Assembly (NCBI RefSeq): GCF_006227205.1
Contig: NZ_VCNG01000004.1
Location: forward strand, 463,818 to 527,817
Direction: 5' to 3'
Source: Pseudomonas sp. ICMP22404
Lineage (GTDB): Bacteria; Pseudomonadota; Gammaproteobacteria; Pseudomonadales; Pseudomonadaceae
Length of the DNA: 64,000 nt
The first letter of the stretch is position 1. The number at the start of each line of letters is the position of its first letter. The notes beneath the pieces are model-generated. The model saw only the letters and a program-made list of their open reading frames with translations, had not been told where the DNA came from and ran no database searches. The translations under genes and the position numbers were made by a program. Positions 39,949 to 48,068 of the stretch are shown here, piece after piece.

Positions 39949-40938
39949 CTAAAGAAGCCGCGCCGTCCCAAACAAACTGACCCGCACCAGCTCCCCGCCC
40001 ACCTCTGTCAGCAAGATCGGCGCCGTCCCCCCCGGCATCACCACACTCACCGGCCCTGCTTTCACCCAACCCACCCGCCACGCGGCGCTGGCCACGGCAC
40101 TGGCGCTGGTGCCGGAAGAAGCGGTCGGTCCTTCGCCCCGCTCAAACACGCGGGCGGCGATCCGTCCTTCGGACTCGAGCCAAGCCCATTGCAGGTTCAC
40201 CCCCGCCGGGCATGGAACTCCGGCACCACCAGGCATGGCATAAGCGATGCGGGTCAAGCTTTGGGAAAGTGCCGGGGCGCGCATCTGCGCGTTGCTCGGC
40301 AGCGCTTCGGCGCTGTCCACCAACGTCACGCAATGGGGATTGCCCATGCTCACGAACTGACTGTTGCCCCATGCCGGGTTCAACGCATGAAGCCCCGCCA
40401 CTCGGCTGACTTCACGCTGATTGAAGCGCACGCTTTCCGTTGTTTGGGCAGCGACGGCCAGCGGCCCGAACAGCGGCTGTCCCAGGTTCAGCCAGAAGCC
40501 CTGCGTGCCTTCGAACTCAGCGGCCCGAACCGACGTTTGCAGCGGCGACGAGCCTTCGTGTTTGTCGTGATGAACCTGCAACACACAGTCGTCCTCTCCC
40601 GGCATCAAGCCTTGCGCCTGCAGGGCATGGGAGAAAATCGTCAAGCCGTTGCCACTGCGCTCGGCCAGGGTACCGTCGGTGTTGACGATCAACAGGTCAA
40701 AGGGTGGTTCATCCTGGAACGGCCCGATCAGCAGACCGTCGCAGCGATGAGCCTTGGCGCCCGGAGGCTGCTCACCCGGCGCCCAGGCGCAAAACCCACG
40801 CACCGCAGCCGCTGCCCAGGACTCACGGGCCTGTGCCGCCTGGGCCGCCGATGGCGGCAGGTCCACACCTTGGGCACGGACCTGTTGCGGTGAAACGACA
40901 CCATAGATATTGCCGCGTGCATCATAGAACTGCGTCAT
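39949..40938 (-). CDS. DapF-like protein lacking both catalytic cysteines
   Basis: A 329-residue member of the diaminopimelate epimerase fold family. The two DapF half-site motifs are recognisable but altered. The first, NTDGTLAERSGNG, has Ser95 where DapF has Cys in MCGNG. The second, ERGEGPTASSGTSASA, has Ser275 where DapF has Cys in ACGTGA. Pro, Gly and Asp scaffold residues (MGNPHCV) are kept. Racemisation by the two-cysteine mechanism is therefore unlikely. The ribosome binding site is weak. It is convergent with codA and divergent from an MFS gene. Function unknown. Confidence 0.8.
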   Translation of the reverse strand: MTQFYDARGNIYGVVSPQQVRAQGVDLPPSAAQAAQARESWAAAAVRGFCAWAPGEQPPGAKAHRCDGLLIGPFQDEPPFDLLIVNTDGTLAERSGNGLTIFSHALQAQGLMPGEDDCVLQVHHDKHEGSSPLQTSVRAAEFEGTQGFWLNLGQPLFGPLAVAAQTTESVRFNQREVSRVAGLHALNPAWGNSQFVSMGNPHCVTLVDSAEALPSNAQMRAPALSQSLTRIAYAMPGGAGVPCPAGVNLQWAWLESEGRIAARVFERGEGPTASSGTSASAVASAAWRVGWVKAGPVSVVMPGGTAPILLTEVGGELVRVSLFGTARLL

Positions 40939-40990
40939 GAATCGGGTCCGGAATCAGCCAGCAAGGGCGCCACTGTATGCTGCCCTGGCC

Positions 40991-41014
40991 CGTGGGAGCA
41001 AAGCTTGCTCGCGA
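40991..41014. repeat. Single diverged REP palindrome
   Basis: GTGGGAGCAAAGCTTGCTCG, continuing to 41014, a lone diverged half element in the promoter gap before the MFS gene. Confidence 0.65.
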
Positions 41015-41117
41015 TGCAGCACCCTCGGTCGGCACCTAGAGGTCGCCGTGAGGTCAGTGGATATGCCAGCATAGGGTTCCCACCTGCATCACAGCATCGC
41101 AAAACCAAGGACGATTC

Positions 41118-42269
41118 ATGACTGCCATCACGCCCCCACCCACGTTTGTTCCCGGACGCCTGGAACAGATGTCCACCCGCATCGCCTATCTCATCGCCGG
41201 CGTCGGCATTGCCGCCTGGGCGCCACTGGTGCCTTACGCCAAGGTGCGGGCGAACCTGGATGAAGGCACCCTCGGCCTGCTGCTGTTGTGCCTGGGGGTA
41301 GGGTCGATCCTGGCGATGCCGATTTCCGGCGCACTGGCGGCGCGGCTTGGCTGCCGGCGGGTGTTGAGCGGTGGCACACTCCTGATCTGCCTGGCGTTGC
41401 CTTTGCTGGCGACGATGAGCACGTTTCCCTGGCTGGTGGCCGCGTTGTTCCTGTTCGGCGCCGGGCTCGGTACGGTGGACTCGACCGTGAACCTGCAAGC
41501 GGTGATCGTCGAGCGGGCCAGTGGCAAGACCATGATGTCGGGCTTCCATGGCATGTTCAGCCTCGGCGGGATCATTGGCGCGGCCGGCGTCAGCGCCTTG
41601 CTCGGCCTCGGGCTGTCGCCACTGGGCGCGACGCTGGTGGTCAACGGGCTGCTGCTGGTGGCGCTGTTCAAGGCGGCGCCGCACTTGCTGCCTTACGGCA
41701 GTGAAAGCTCGGGCCCGGCGTTCGCCGTTCCCCACGGCGTGGTGTTGTTTATCGGCATCCTGTGCTTCATCGTGTTCCTCGCCGAAGGGGCGGTGCTGGA
41801 CTGGAGCGCAGTGTTCCTCGCCTCCGAGCGCGGGGTCGAGACCGCCTACGCCGGGCTGGGTTATGCCGCATTCGCGCTGACCATGACCGTCGGCCGCCTG
41901 ACCGGCGATGCGGTGGTGCATCGCCTGGGCGCCCGACGGGTGATCATCTATGGCGGCACCACGGCCGCACTCGGTTTCCTGCTGGCCACCCTGGCGCCGA
42001 TGTGGCAGGCGGCGCTGTTGGGTTGCGCGTTGGTGGGAGCTGGCTGTTCGAACATCGTGCCGGTGTTGTACACCGCCGTCGGCAAGCAGACCTTGATGCC
42101 CGAAGCGATTGCCGTGCCGGCCATCACCACCATCGGCTACGCCGGCATCCTCGCCGGTCCGGCGCTGATCGGGTTTATTGCCCATGGCAGCAGCCTGAGC
42201 GTGGCCTTCGGACTGTTGGCGTTATCGCTGGTGGGAGTAGCGGCCAGTGGAAAGATCCTGAAAGTCTGA
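41118..42269 (+). CDS. MFS transporter
   Basis: A 383-residue inner-membrane carrier with twelve hydrophobic helices in two halves. Typical signs are the loop-2 region GALAARLGCRRVLSG, the GMFSLGGIIGAAGVSALLG stretch, and the second-half loop RLTGDAVVHRLGARRVIIYGG. The substrate cannot be inferred; small sugar- or drug-efflux type members look similar. AAGGACG precedes the ATG. It is divergent from the DapF-like gene. Confidence 0.88.
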   Translation: MTAITPPPTFVPGRLEQMSTRIAYLIAGVGIAAWAPLVPYAKVRANLDEGTLGLLLLCLGVGSILAMPISGALAARLGCRRVLSGGTLLICLALPLLATMSTFPWLVAALFLFGAGLGTVDSTVNLQAVIVERASGKTMMSGFHGMFSLGGIIGAAGVSALLGLGLSPLGATLVVNGLLLVALFKAAPHLLPYGSESSGPAFAVPHGVVLFIGILCFIVFLAEGAVLDWSAVFLASERGVETAYAGLGYAAFALTMTVGRLTGDAVVHRLGARRVIIYGGTTAALGFLLATLAPMWQAALLGCALVGAGCSNIVPVLYTAVGKQTLMPEAIAVPAITTIGYAGILAGPALIGFIAHGSSLSVAFGLLALSLVGVAASGKILKV

Positions 42270-42603
42270 ATGTCACCGAAGCCTTTGTGGCGCCCCGTCG
42301 GTCTTCGCCCCGATGGCCACCCACTGCAATGTCGCGCGCTGTCCGGTGCAGATAGGCTCGTGCTGCTCGCCCCCCGGAAGGCGTGGTATCAACCGCTATC
42401 GAAGTCGACTGATGCAACGCCTTCGCAAGCAGGCTCGCTCCCACCTTGGATTCGGGTGTACGCGGCATCTGCATACGCCACCTGCCCCTGTGGAAGCCGG
42501 GCTTGCCGGCGAAGACGGCTGCACATTCAACATCTTTGTAACAGACACTTCACTTTCGCGAGCAAGCAGGCTCCCAAAGGTATTTCGAGCGTCTATGGAC
42601 GCT
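42270..42603. other. Gene-less stretch with degenerate REP fragments
   Basis: About 330 bp without a convincing gene. It contains broken REP relatives at about 42421-42450 (GCAAGCAGGCTCGCTCCCA), 42486-42510 (TGTGGAAGCCGGGCTTGCCG) and 42557-42578 (TCGCGAGCAAGCAGGCTCCC), all diverged, suggesting a decayed REP cluster. No promoter is clear. Confidence 0.6.
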
Positions 42604-43044
42604 TCACGCCTCGGGCATCTTACGGAAGCCCACTGCCAGGCGGTTCCAGCCGTTGATGGCGTTGATGGCGACGGTCAGGTCGACCATTTCCTTGGGGTTG
42701 AAATGCTCGTTCAGCAGTTCATAGTCGGCGTCCGGCGCATGGGTGTCGCTCAGGCGGGTCAGGGCTTCGGTCCAGGCCAGCGCGGCGCGCTCGCGAGGGG
42801 TGAAGAACGGAGCTTCGCGCCAGGCGGTCACGGCGTACAGCCGACGCTCCGTCTCGCCGTCCTTGCGGGCATCGGCGGTGTGCATGTCGATGCAGAAGGC
42901 ACAGCCGTTGATTTGTGAGGAACGCAGCTTGACCAGTTCGAGCAGGGACTTCTCCAGGCCCAGTTTCATGACAGCGTTCTCCAGGGCCAGCATGGCTTTG
43001 AAGGCGTCGGGGGAAGCAGTGTAGAAATCGATACGCGGTTGCAT
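42604..43044 (-). CDS. AhpD-like carboxymuconolactone decarboxylase-family protein
   Basis: A 146-residue protein of the CMD/AhpD family. The redox pair Cys48 and Cys51 with His55 lies in GCAFCIDMHTADARKDGE, the alkylhydroperoxidase-type active site. Such proteins reduce peroxides or act as disulfide-linked antioxidant partners. GGAGC precedes the ATG. It stands alone between the MFS gene and the MscS-like gene; any link with either is speculative. Confidence 0.9.
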   Translation of the reverse strand: MQPRIDFYTASPDAFKAMLALENAVMKLGLEKSLLELVKLRSSQINGCAFCIDMHTADARKDGETERRLYAVTAWREAPFFTPRERAALAWTEALTRLSDTHAPDADYELLNEHFNPKEMVDLTVAINAINGWNRLAVGFRKMPEA

Positions 43045-43147
43045 GGTGTGCTCCAGAACAATGGGGTGTGGCGCTACGTTAGCCCCAGGCTGGCGCGGTA
43101 CAAATAGCCAATTATTGGGAAGTTCGAGTGACCAATGGGCAGGTTGC

Positions 43148-44590
43148 TCAGGCCCGGCTGCGCAACCAGTGCAGGAAGCGTTTCTTGGCCACCGGCTTGG
43201 GAGCTTCGCGGATCAGGTTCTGGGCGAGGTTCATCCGTACATCCAACAGGTTCTTCATGGCGTCGTTGATGTCGTGACGGGCGTCGAGGCAAGGCTTGAG
43301 GTAGTCCTTCTCGATGCGATAAAGGGTGCAGAACGTCTTGGCCGAAAAGTTTGCCAGCGCGGCCAGGTCGGAAATGATGCCGGCTTCGCCAATCACTTCC
43401 CCCGGCCCCATGCGCCCACCTTCGAACACTTGGCCGTTGCGCACCATGGTCACGCTGACCACGCCGGACTCGATGATGAACAAATGATCGCTGACCTCGC
43501 CGGCCGGCAGAATCATCTCCCCCGCGCGAAAGGTCTGCAGGGTCATGTTCTGGCTGAAGGTCTCTTTCTCTTCCTGGCGCAACGTCGAGAAAATACTCGA
43601 GCTGTCCAGCAACGCCCGGGGTCGTGACGAACCGCTGGCCGAGGCGCTTTCGCTGTCGGACAGGAGACTGATCCCCGACGCCCGCAGGTGCCGGAACGCC
43701 AGGTCGAACAGTTGATTGCGGACCTCGCGCTTCTGGGCTCGCGTGGCAACGAAACCGCTGATTTCATATTCCGCCCCGGCGCTGCTGGAACTTTTCAGCG
43801 TTACGCAAGGGGCCGGGACAGCGAGCAAGGCGCGGCAGCCGATCATGGCGCGCTCCAGCGCCTCGATCACTTTCTGTGGCCGGGCGTGGGGGCTGATCTG
43901 AACGCTGATGGCCAACCCGTGCACATCGCTGGGCCGGCTGAAGTTGATGACCTTGGCCTTGGCCGCCAACGAGTTGGGAATCACCGCCATGCTGCCCTGG
44001 GCGGTCTGCAAACGCGTGGCACGCCAGTCGATGTCGGTGACCCGGCCCTCGGTGCCGTCGATGGAGATCCAGTCATCGAGCTGATAAGGCTTGGTGGTGT
44101 TAAGCACGATGCCGGAGAACACGTCGCTGAGGGTGCTTTGCAAGGCCAGGCCGACGATGATCGCCATCGCGCCGGACGTCGCCAGCACCCCCTTGACCGG
44201 CAGATCCAGGACATAGGCCAGCGCGGCAATCACGGCGATCAGGAAGATCACCGCACCGAGCAGATCCTGCAACAGCCGCCCGGTATGACCGACCCGTTGC
44301 ATCATCGCCGCGCCGATCAGCACCGTCAGGGTCCGTGCAGCGAACAGCCACCAGGCGATCTGCAAACCGGTGGCCGCCAGGTGCCGCGGTACATCATCGA
44401 CCCACTGTGCCGGCTCCATGGGGTTGAGGCCTTCATTGAACAGCAGCATGCTGAACAATGAAAAAATCACCAGCCGCCCGCCTATTTTCCAATAGGACCG
44501 CTGCGCATTGACCAGTCGCCACAACAGCATGTCGAGCACAAGCAGCACCAGGGCGCAGAGCAGCGGGTGATTGGTGATCAGAGACAGCAT
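43148..44590 (-). CDS. Mechanosensitive channel (MscS) fused to a cyclic-nucleotide-binding domain
   Basis: A 480-residue inner-membrane protein. Four to five hydrophobic helices lead into the pore helix and the beta-domain of MscS (GALAIIVGLALQSTLSDVFSGIVLN-type core, followed by LDDWISIDGTEGRVTDIDWRATRL). After the channel domain comes a CNB domain (FRAGEMILPAGEVSDHLFIIESGVVSV, GGRMGPGEVIGEAGIISDL). Nucleotide or other ligand gating is inferred from that fusion. The start at 44590 has GGAG seven bases upstream. Confidence 0.92.
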   Translation of the reverse strand: MLSLITNHPLLCALVLLVLDMLLWRLVNAQRSYWKIGGRLVIFSLFSMLLFNEGLNPMEPAQWVDDVPRHLAATGLQIAWWLFAARTLTVLIGAAMMQRVGHTGRLLQDLLGAVIFLIAVIAALAYVLDLPVKGVLATSGAMAIIVGLALQSTLSDVFSGIVLNTTKPYQLDDWISIDGTEGRVTDIDWRATRLQTAQGSMAVIPNSLAAKAKVINFSRPSDVHGLAISVQISPHARPQKVIEALERAMIGCRALLAVPAPCVTLKSSSSAGAEYEISGFVATRAQKREVRNQLFDLAFRHLRASGISLLSDSESASASGSSRPRALLDSSSIFSTLRQEEKETFSQNMTLQTFRAGEMILPAGEVSDHLFIIESGVVSVTMVRNGQVFEGGRMGPGEVIGEAGIISDLAALANFSAKTFCTLYRIEKDYLKPCLDARHDINDAMKNLLDVRMNLAQNLIREAPKPVAKKRFLHWLRSRA

Positions 44591-44664
44591 GGGACAGCTC
44601 CAGGAAGGCCATTGGCGAGAAGATTGGCACAGATGAACACGCCGTGGAATCAGCACACCCCATG

Positions 44665-44751
44665 TAGGAGCGAGCCTGCTCGCGATGTCGGTTGATCCGT
44701 CAACGCTTCAGCAACTGGCGGACCGCTATCGCGAGCAGGCTCGCTTCCACA
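44665..44751. repeat. REPIN: inverted pair of REP palindromes
   Basis: Copies at 44665-44687 (GTAGGAGCGAGCC) and 44728-44751 between the pirin and MscS-type genes. Confidence 0.88.
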
Positions 44752-44762
44752 GGGAACAGCAA

Positions 44763-45629
44763 TCAAGCGTCCATCTGGCCAAACCGCCCGGAGTGGAAAT
44801 CGTTGAAGGCCTGGTGGATTTCCTGCTCGCTGTTCATCACGAACGGGCCATGGCCGACGATGGGTTCGTCGATGGGCTCGCCGCTGAGCAACAGCACCAC
44901 TGCGTCGTTATTGGCGTGCAGGGTCAACTGGTCGCCGGCCCGGTCGAACAGCGCCAGTTGCCCGGCCTCGATCCGCTCGCGGCCGTTGGCCTGGACTGTG
45001 CCATGCAACACCACCAGGGCCGTGTTGCGGCCTTCGTGCAGGTCGAGGGTCAGGCTCTTGCCGGCGTTCAAGCGGATATCCCAGACATCGATGGGTGTGA
45101 AGGTCTTCGCCGGGCCTTGTTGCCCCTCGAAGGTCCCGGCGATCAGGCGCAGTCTGCCGGCGTCGTCCTTCAGTTCAATGTTCGGAATGTCATTCTTGAG
45201 CAGCGTCTGGTAGCCGGCCGGGGCCATCTTGTCCTTGGCGGGCAAGTTGACCCATAGCTGAACCATTTCCATGAACCCACCCTGGCGGGCGAAGGCTTCG
45301 GAATGAAACTCTTCATGGATGATCCCGGAAGCGGCGGTCATCCATTGCACGTCGCCCGGACCGATTTTGCCGCCGCTGCCGGTGGAATCCCGGTGTTCCA
45401 ATTCGCCCTGGTAAACGATGGTCACAGTTTCGAAGCCCCGATGCGGGTGCTGGCCGACACCGCGACGCTCAGTGGTGGGGGTGAATTCGTTTGGGGCCGC
45501 GTGGTCCAGCAGCAGGAACGGGCTGATGTGCTTGCCCAGATTGTCGTAGGAAAACAGCGTGCGTACCGGGAAGCCGTCGCCGACCCAATGGGGCCGCGGG
45601 CTGGTGTAGAGGCCAATGAGCTTTTTCAT
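44763..45629 (-). CDS. Pirin family protein
   Basis: A 288-residue bicupin. The metal-binding N-terminal cupin is intact: GQHPHRGFETVTIVYQG with His61 and His63, and the later ASGIIHEEFHS with His105 and Glu107. Bacterial pirins include quercetin 2,3-dioxygenases and regulators of central metabolism; the role here is not fixed. GGGAGA precedes the ATG. It diverges from a LysR regulator, which probably controls it. Confidence 0.93.
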   Translation of the reverse strand: MKKLIGLYTSPRPHWVGDGFPVRTLFSYDNLGKHISPFLLLDHAAPNEFTPTTERRGVGQHPHRGFETVTIVYQGELEHRDSTGSGGKIGPGDVQWMTAASGIIHEEFHSEAFARQGGFMEMVQLWVNLPAKDKMAPAGYQTLLKNDIPNIELKDDAGRLRLIAGTFEGQQGPAKTFTPIDVWDIRLNAGKSLTLDLHEGRNTALVVLHGTVQANGRERIEAGQLALFDRAGDQLTLHANNDAVVLLLSGEPIDEPIVGHGPFVMNSEQEIHQAFNDFHSGRFGQMDA

Positions 45630-45736
45630 GCTGCGTCTCCCAATCAGGTGTTGCGATTCGATGGGTACAGATTAAAACTGAGACCTTTGGTGCACTAGAC
45701 TGCAAAAATCGGCTTTAGCGTTCTATCTGGAGAACG

Positions 45737-46645
45737 ATCATCGAAGACCTGAACACGCTTTATTACTTCACCCAGGTGGTCGAACACCACGGCTTCGCTG
45801 CTGCCGGCCGGGCGCTGGACATGCCCAAGTCCAAGCTCAGCCGACGCATCGCACAACTGGAGGAGCGCCTGGGCGTGCGGCTGATCCATCGCACCAGCCG
45901 GCATTGTTCGTTGACGGAAATCGGTCAGGCCTATTACCAACGTTGCCTGGCGATGCGGGTCGAGGCCGAGAGCGCCGCCGAAGTAATCGAACGCAACCGC
46001 TCCGAACCCCAGGGGCTGGTGCGCATCAGTTGTCCGACGGCGTTGCTCAACAGCTGGGTCGGACCGATGCTGACCCGCTACATGATCCGTTACCCACGGG
46101 TGGAGTTGTTCATCGAGAGCACTAACCGCCGGGTCGACCTGATTCACGAAGGGTTCGATATCGCCTTGCGGGTGCGCTTCCCGCCGCTGGAGGACACCGA
46201 CATGGTGATGAAAGTGCTGGGCAAGAGCACCCAATGCCTGGTGGGCAGCCCGATTTTTCGGGAGCGCCTGTCCTCCCCAGCGTCCCCGGCCGATCTCAAC
46301 GGTTTGCCCAGCCTGCACTGGGGGGCGGCGCAACGGGAATATCAATGGGAGTTGTCGGGGCCGGACGGCGCCAGCGCGCTGATCCGCCACGCGCCACGCA
46401 TGGTCACCGACGATTTGCTGGTCCTGCGCCAGGCGGCCCTGGCGGGAATCGGCATTGCCCACCTGCCCCACGTGCTGGTCCGCGATGACCTGGCGGCTGG
46501 GCAACTGGTGGAGTTGGTACCGGGCTGGGCACCGAAATGCGGGATCGTCCACGCGATCTTCGCGTCACGCCGCGGGTTGTTGCCGTCGGTGCGGACGTTG
46601 ATCGATTTTCTGGCCGAGGAATTCAGCCAGAGTGATATGGCGTAG
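45737..46645 (+). CDS. LysR-family regulator with an apparent ATC start
   Basis: A LysR-type regulator of about 302 residues. The family N-terminus reads IIEDLNTLYYFTQVVEHHGF, continuing into the helix-turn-helix FAAAGRALDMPKSKLSRRIA. No ATG, GTG or TTG lies at the expected start: the sequence is GGAG, four bases, ATC ATC GAA. The first usable GTG, at 45776, would remove 13 residues and the first helix of the DNA-binding domain. The remaining options are initiation at ATC, at CTG 45749, or a base error. It is divergent from pirin. Confidence 0.85.
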   Translation: MIEDLNTLYYFTQVVEHHGFAAAGRALDMPKSKLSRRIAQLEERLGVRLIHRTSRHCSLTEIGQAYYQRCLAMRVEAESAAEVIERNRSEPQGLVRISCPTALLNSWVGPMLTRYMIRYPRVELFIESTNRRVDLIHEGFDIALRVRFPPLEDTDMVMKVLGKSTQCLVGSPIFRERLSSPASPADLNGLPSLHWGAAQREYQWELSGPDGASALIRHAPRMVTDDLLVLRQAALAGIGIAHLPHVLVRDDLAAGQLVELVPGWAPKCGIVHAIFASRRGLLPSVRTLIDFLAEEFSQSDMA

Positions 46646-46656
46646 CGCAGCTTCAT

Positions 46657-46742
46657 GTGGGAGCGAGCCTGCTCGCGATGCGGTCAGCACGGTCTATTCG
46701 CGGACCGCATTATCGTTCATCGCGAGCAGGCTCGCTCCCACA
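46657..46742. repeat. REPIN: inverted pair of REP palindromes
   Basis: Copies at 46657-46679 and 46719-46742 between the LysR gene and the NarL-type regulator gene. Confidence 0.9.
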
Positions 46743-46757
46743 GGGAGAAACCAAGGC

Positions 46758-47372
46758 TCAGAGGTGATTGCGCTTGGCGAAATCCGACAAGCCCACCAGG
46801 GTCTTCAGGCCAAGCTTTTCCAGCAGCCGGGTCTTGTAGGTACTCACGGTTTTCGGGCTCAGGTACAGGGATTCGGCGACATCCTTGCCACGCATGCCCA
46901 TGGACAGCATTCGCAGGATGGATAATTCGCGGGTTGAAAGGCTTTCCAGGGCCTGCTGTTCGGTGCGCTGCTGGAAATCCAGCCTGACGGGCATCTGGGG
47001 AAAATAGGAATAACCGGACTTCAAGGCATGAATGGCCTTGGTCAGCTCCTTCAGGTCGCTTTTCTTGGTCACGAAGCCCCTGGCCCCAGCCGAGATGCAG
47101 CGGTTGCAGAAGTGTTGCGCATCCTGGGACGTAAACACCAGCACGCCGCACTCGGGGTGCTGGGCCATGATCCAGACCAGCAAGTCCAGGCCATCGAAAC
47201 CGTTCATCACCAGATCCAGGATCACCAGCTCCGGCGTACGCTCCTTGATCAGGGCCCTGGCATCGAGCACGCCATTGGCGTCCCTGATCTGGGTAAACCC
47301 TTCGTTCTGGCAAATCAGCCGCAATGCCCCCCGTATGACAGGGTGGTCATCCACGATCAACACGTCTTTCAA
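46758..47372 (-). CDS. NarL/LuxR-family response regulator of a BvgS-like phosphorelay
   Basis: A 204-residue regulator. The receiver domain has DVLIVDDHPVIRG, the phosphoacceptor Asp in VILDLVMNGFDG, and FVTKKSDLKEL. The LuxR-type helix-turn-helix reads LSTRELSILRMLSMGMRGKD and on through SPKTVSTYKTRLLEKLGL. Initiation is at TTG 47372 with GGGGAG six bases before it; no nearer ATG fits. It is third after the BvgS-like kinase gene and the pseudo-receiver gene, all on the minus strand, so it is the likely output regulator of that relay. Confidence 0.9.
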   Translation of the reverse strand: MKDVLIVDDHPVIRGALRLICQNEGFTQIRDANGVLDARALIKERTPELVILDLVMNGFDGLDLLVWIMAQHPECGVLVFTSQDAQHFCNRCISAGARGFVTKKSDLKELTKAIHALKSGYSYFPQMPVRLDFQQRTEQQALESLSTRELSILRMLSMGMRGKDVAESLYLSPKTVSTYKTRLLEKLGLKTLVGLSDFAKRNHL

Positions 47373-47485
47373 GGCAACTCCCCAGATGAATACAAACAAC
47401 GCCGATGCCATGCTGCAGCGGACTCTTGCACAAGCGACAGGCCGGGCCACCTGTCAGGTCTGACAGTGCCGACCAATGGTCAGGA

Positions 47486-47929
47486 TCAACCGCCGTGGCT
47501 GTGCCTGAGGGGACGACTCCAGGGACGGGGCACCTCACACTCCGCCGGATCGACCCGTGTCATCAGGCGCGCCAGGGCCGCGAGATCAGGCATCGGCGCA
47601 GGATGCAATTGCACGCTTGCTCGCCGCGCGACAGGGACCGACAGGAGGCCGGCCTGCTGCGCGTTGTAGATCATTCCATGGCGCACCTGCGGGTTATCGA
47701 GGAAGAAACCCAGCAGGTCCAGAGCCCCTTCCGCCAGGCAGGCATCGACGACCAGCAGGTCGAACGGCTCGATGCCGAACGCCATCAAGGTCATCAGCTC
47801 CTGCGCACTGCTCACGGGCGCAATCCGGAAATAGCCCTGTTGGTTGAACAGATACTCAAGCTTCATTCGATGAGAATGGTCTGTATCGGCAATCATGATA
47901 CGTAGTGCTTTATTCGGCATGACGGGCAT
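47486..47929 (-). CDS. Stand-alone pseudo-receiver protein
   Basis: A 147-residue protein built mostly of a receiver-like domain. It has the acidic pair IADTDHSH and a phosphoacceptor-like Asp in LLVVDACLAEG. The usual Thr/Ser strand (here MIYNAQ) and the Lys-Pro (here QLHPAP) are not conserved, so normal phosphorylation switching is doubtful. The C-terminus is Pro/Arg-rich. It sits between the BvgS-like kinase and the NarL-type regulator genes. It might be a phosphate sink, a competitor or an adaptor. The start at 47929 is uncertain; an alternative ATG lies at 47920. Confidence 0.75.
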   Translation of the reverse strand: MPVMPNKALRIMIADTDHSHRMKLEYLFNQQGYFRIAPVSSAQELMTLMAFGIEPFDLLVVDACLAEGALDLLGFFLDNPQVRHGMIYNAQQAGLLSVPVARRASVQLHPAPMPDLAALARLMTRVDPAECEVPRPWSRPLRHSHGG

Positions 47930-48068
47930 CCCAATGACAACGCGACGGGTGTGAACCGACTCGTAAACGTTAAGGGGCCTCAGGCTAGAGGAAGCTTTTG
48001 AGGGGCGCTGTAGGACGAGTCCTAAAAACAGTCGGAAAAAGCCCTCCTCGACACTCGGTTGTAGGAAG

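Noticed and set aside
42270..42603. Short open frames in the gap after the MFS gene
   Set aside because: They run through decayed REP fragments, lack ribosome binding sites and have no protein-like composition.
43148..48000. Prophage or transposon in the accessory part
   Set aside because: No integrase, transposase, phage structural or attachment sequence is present; genes are of ordinary chromosomal type.
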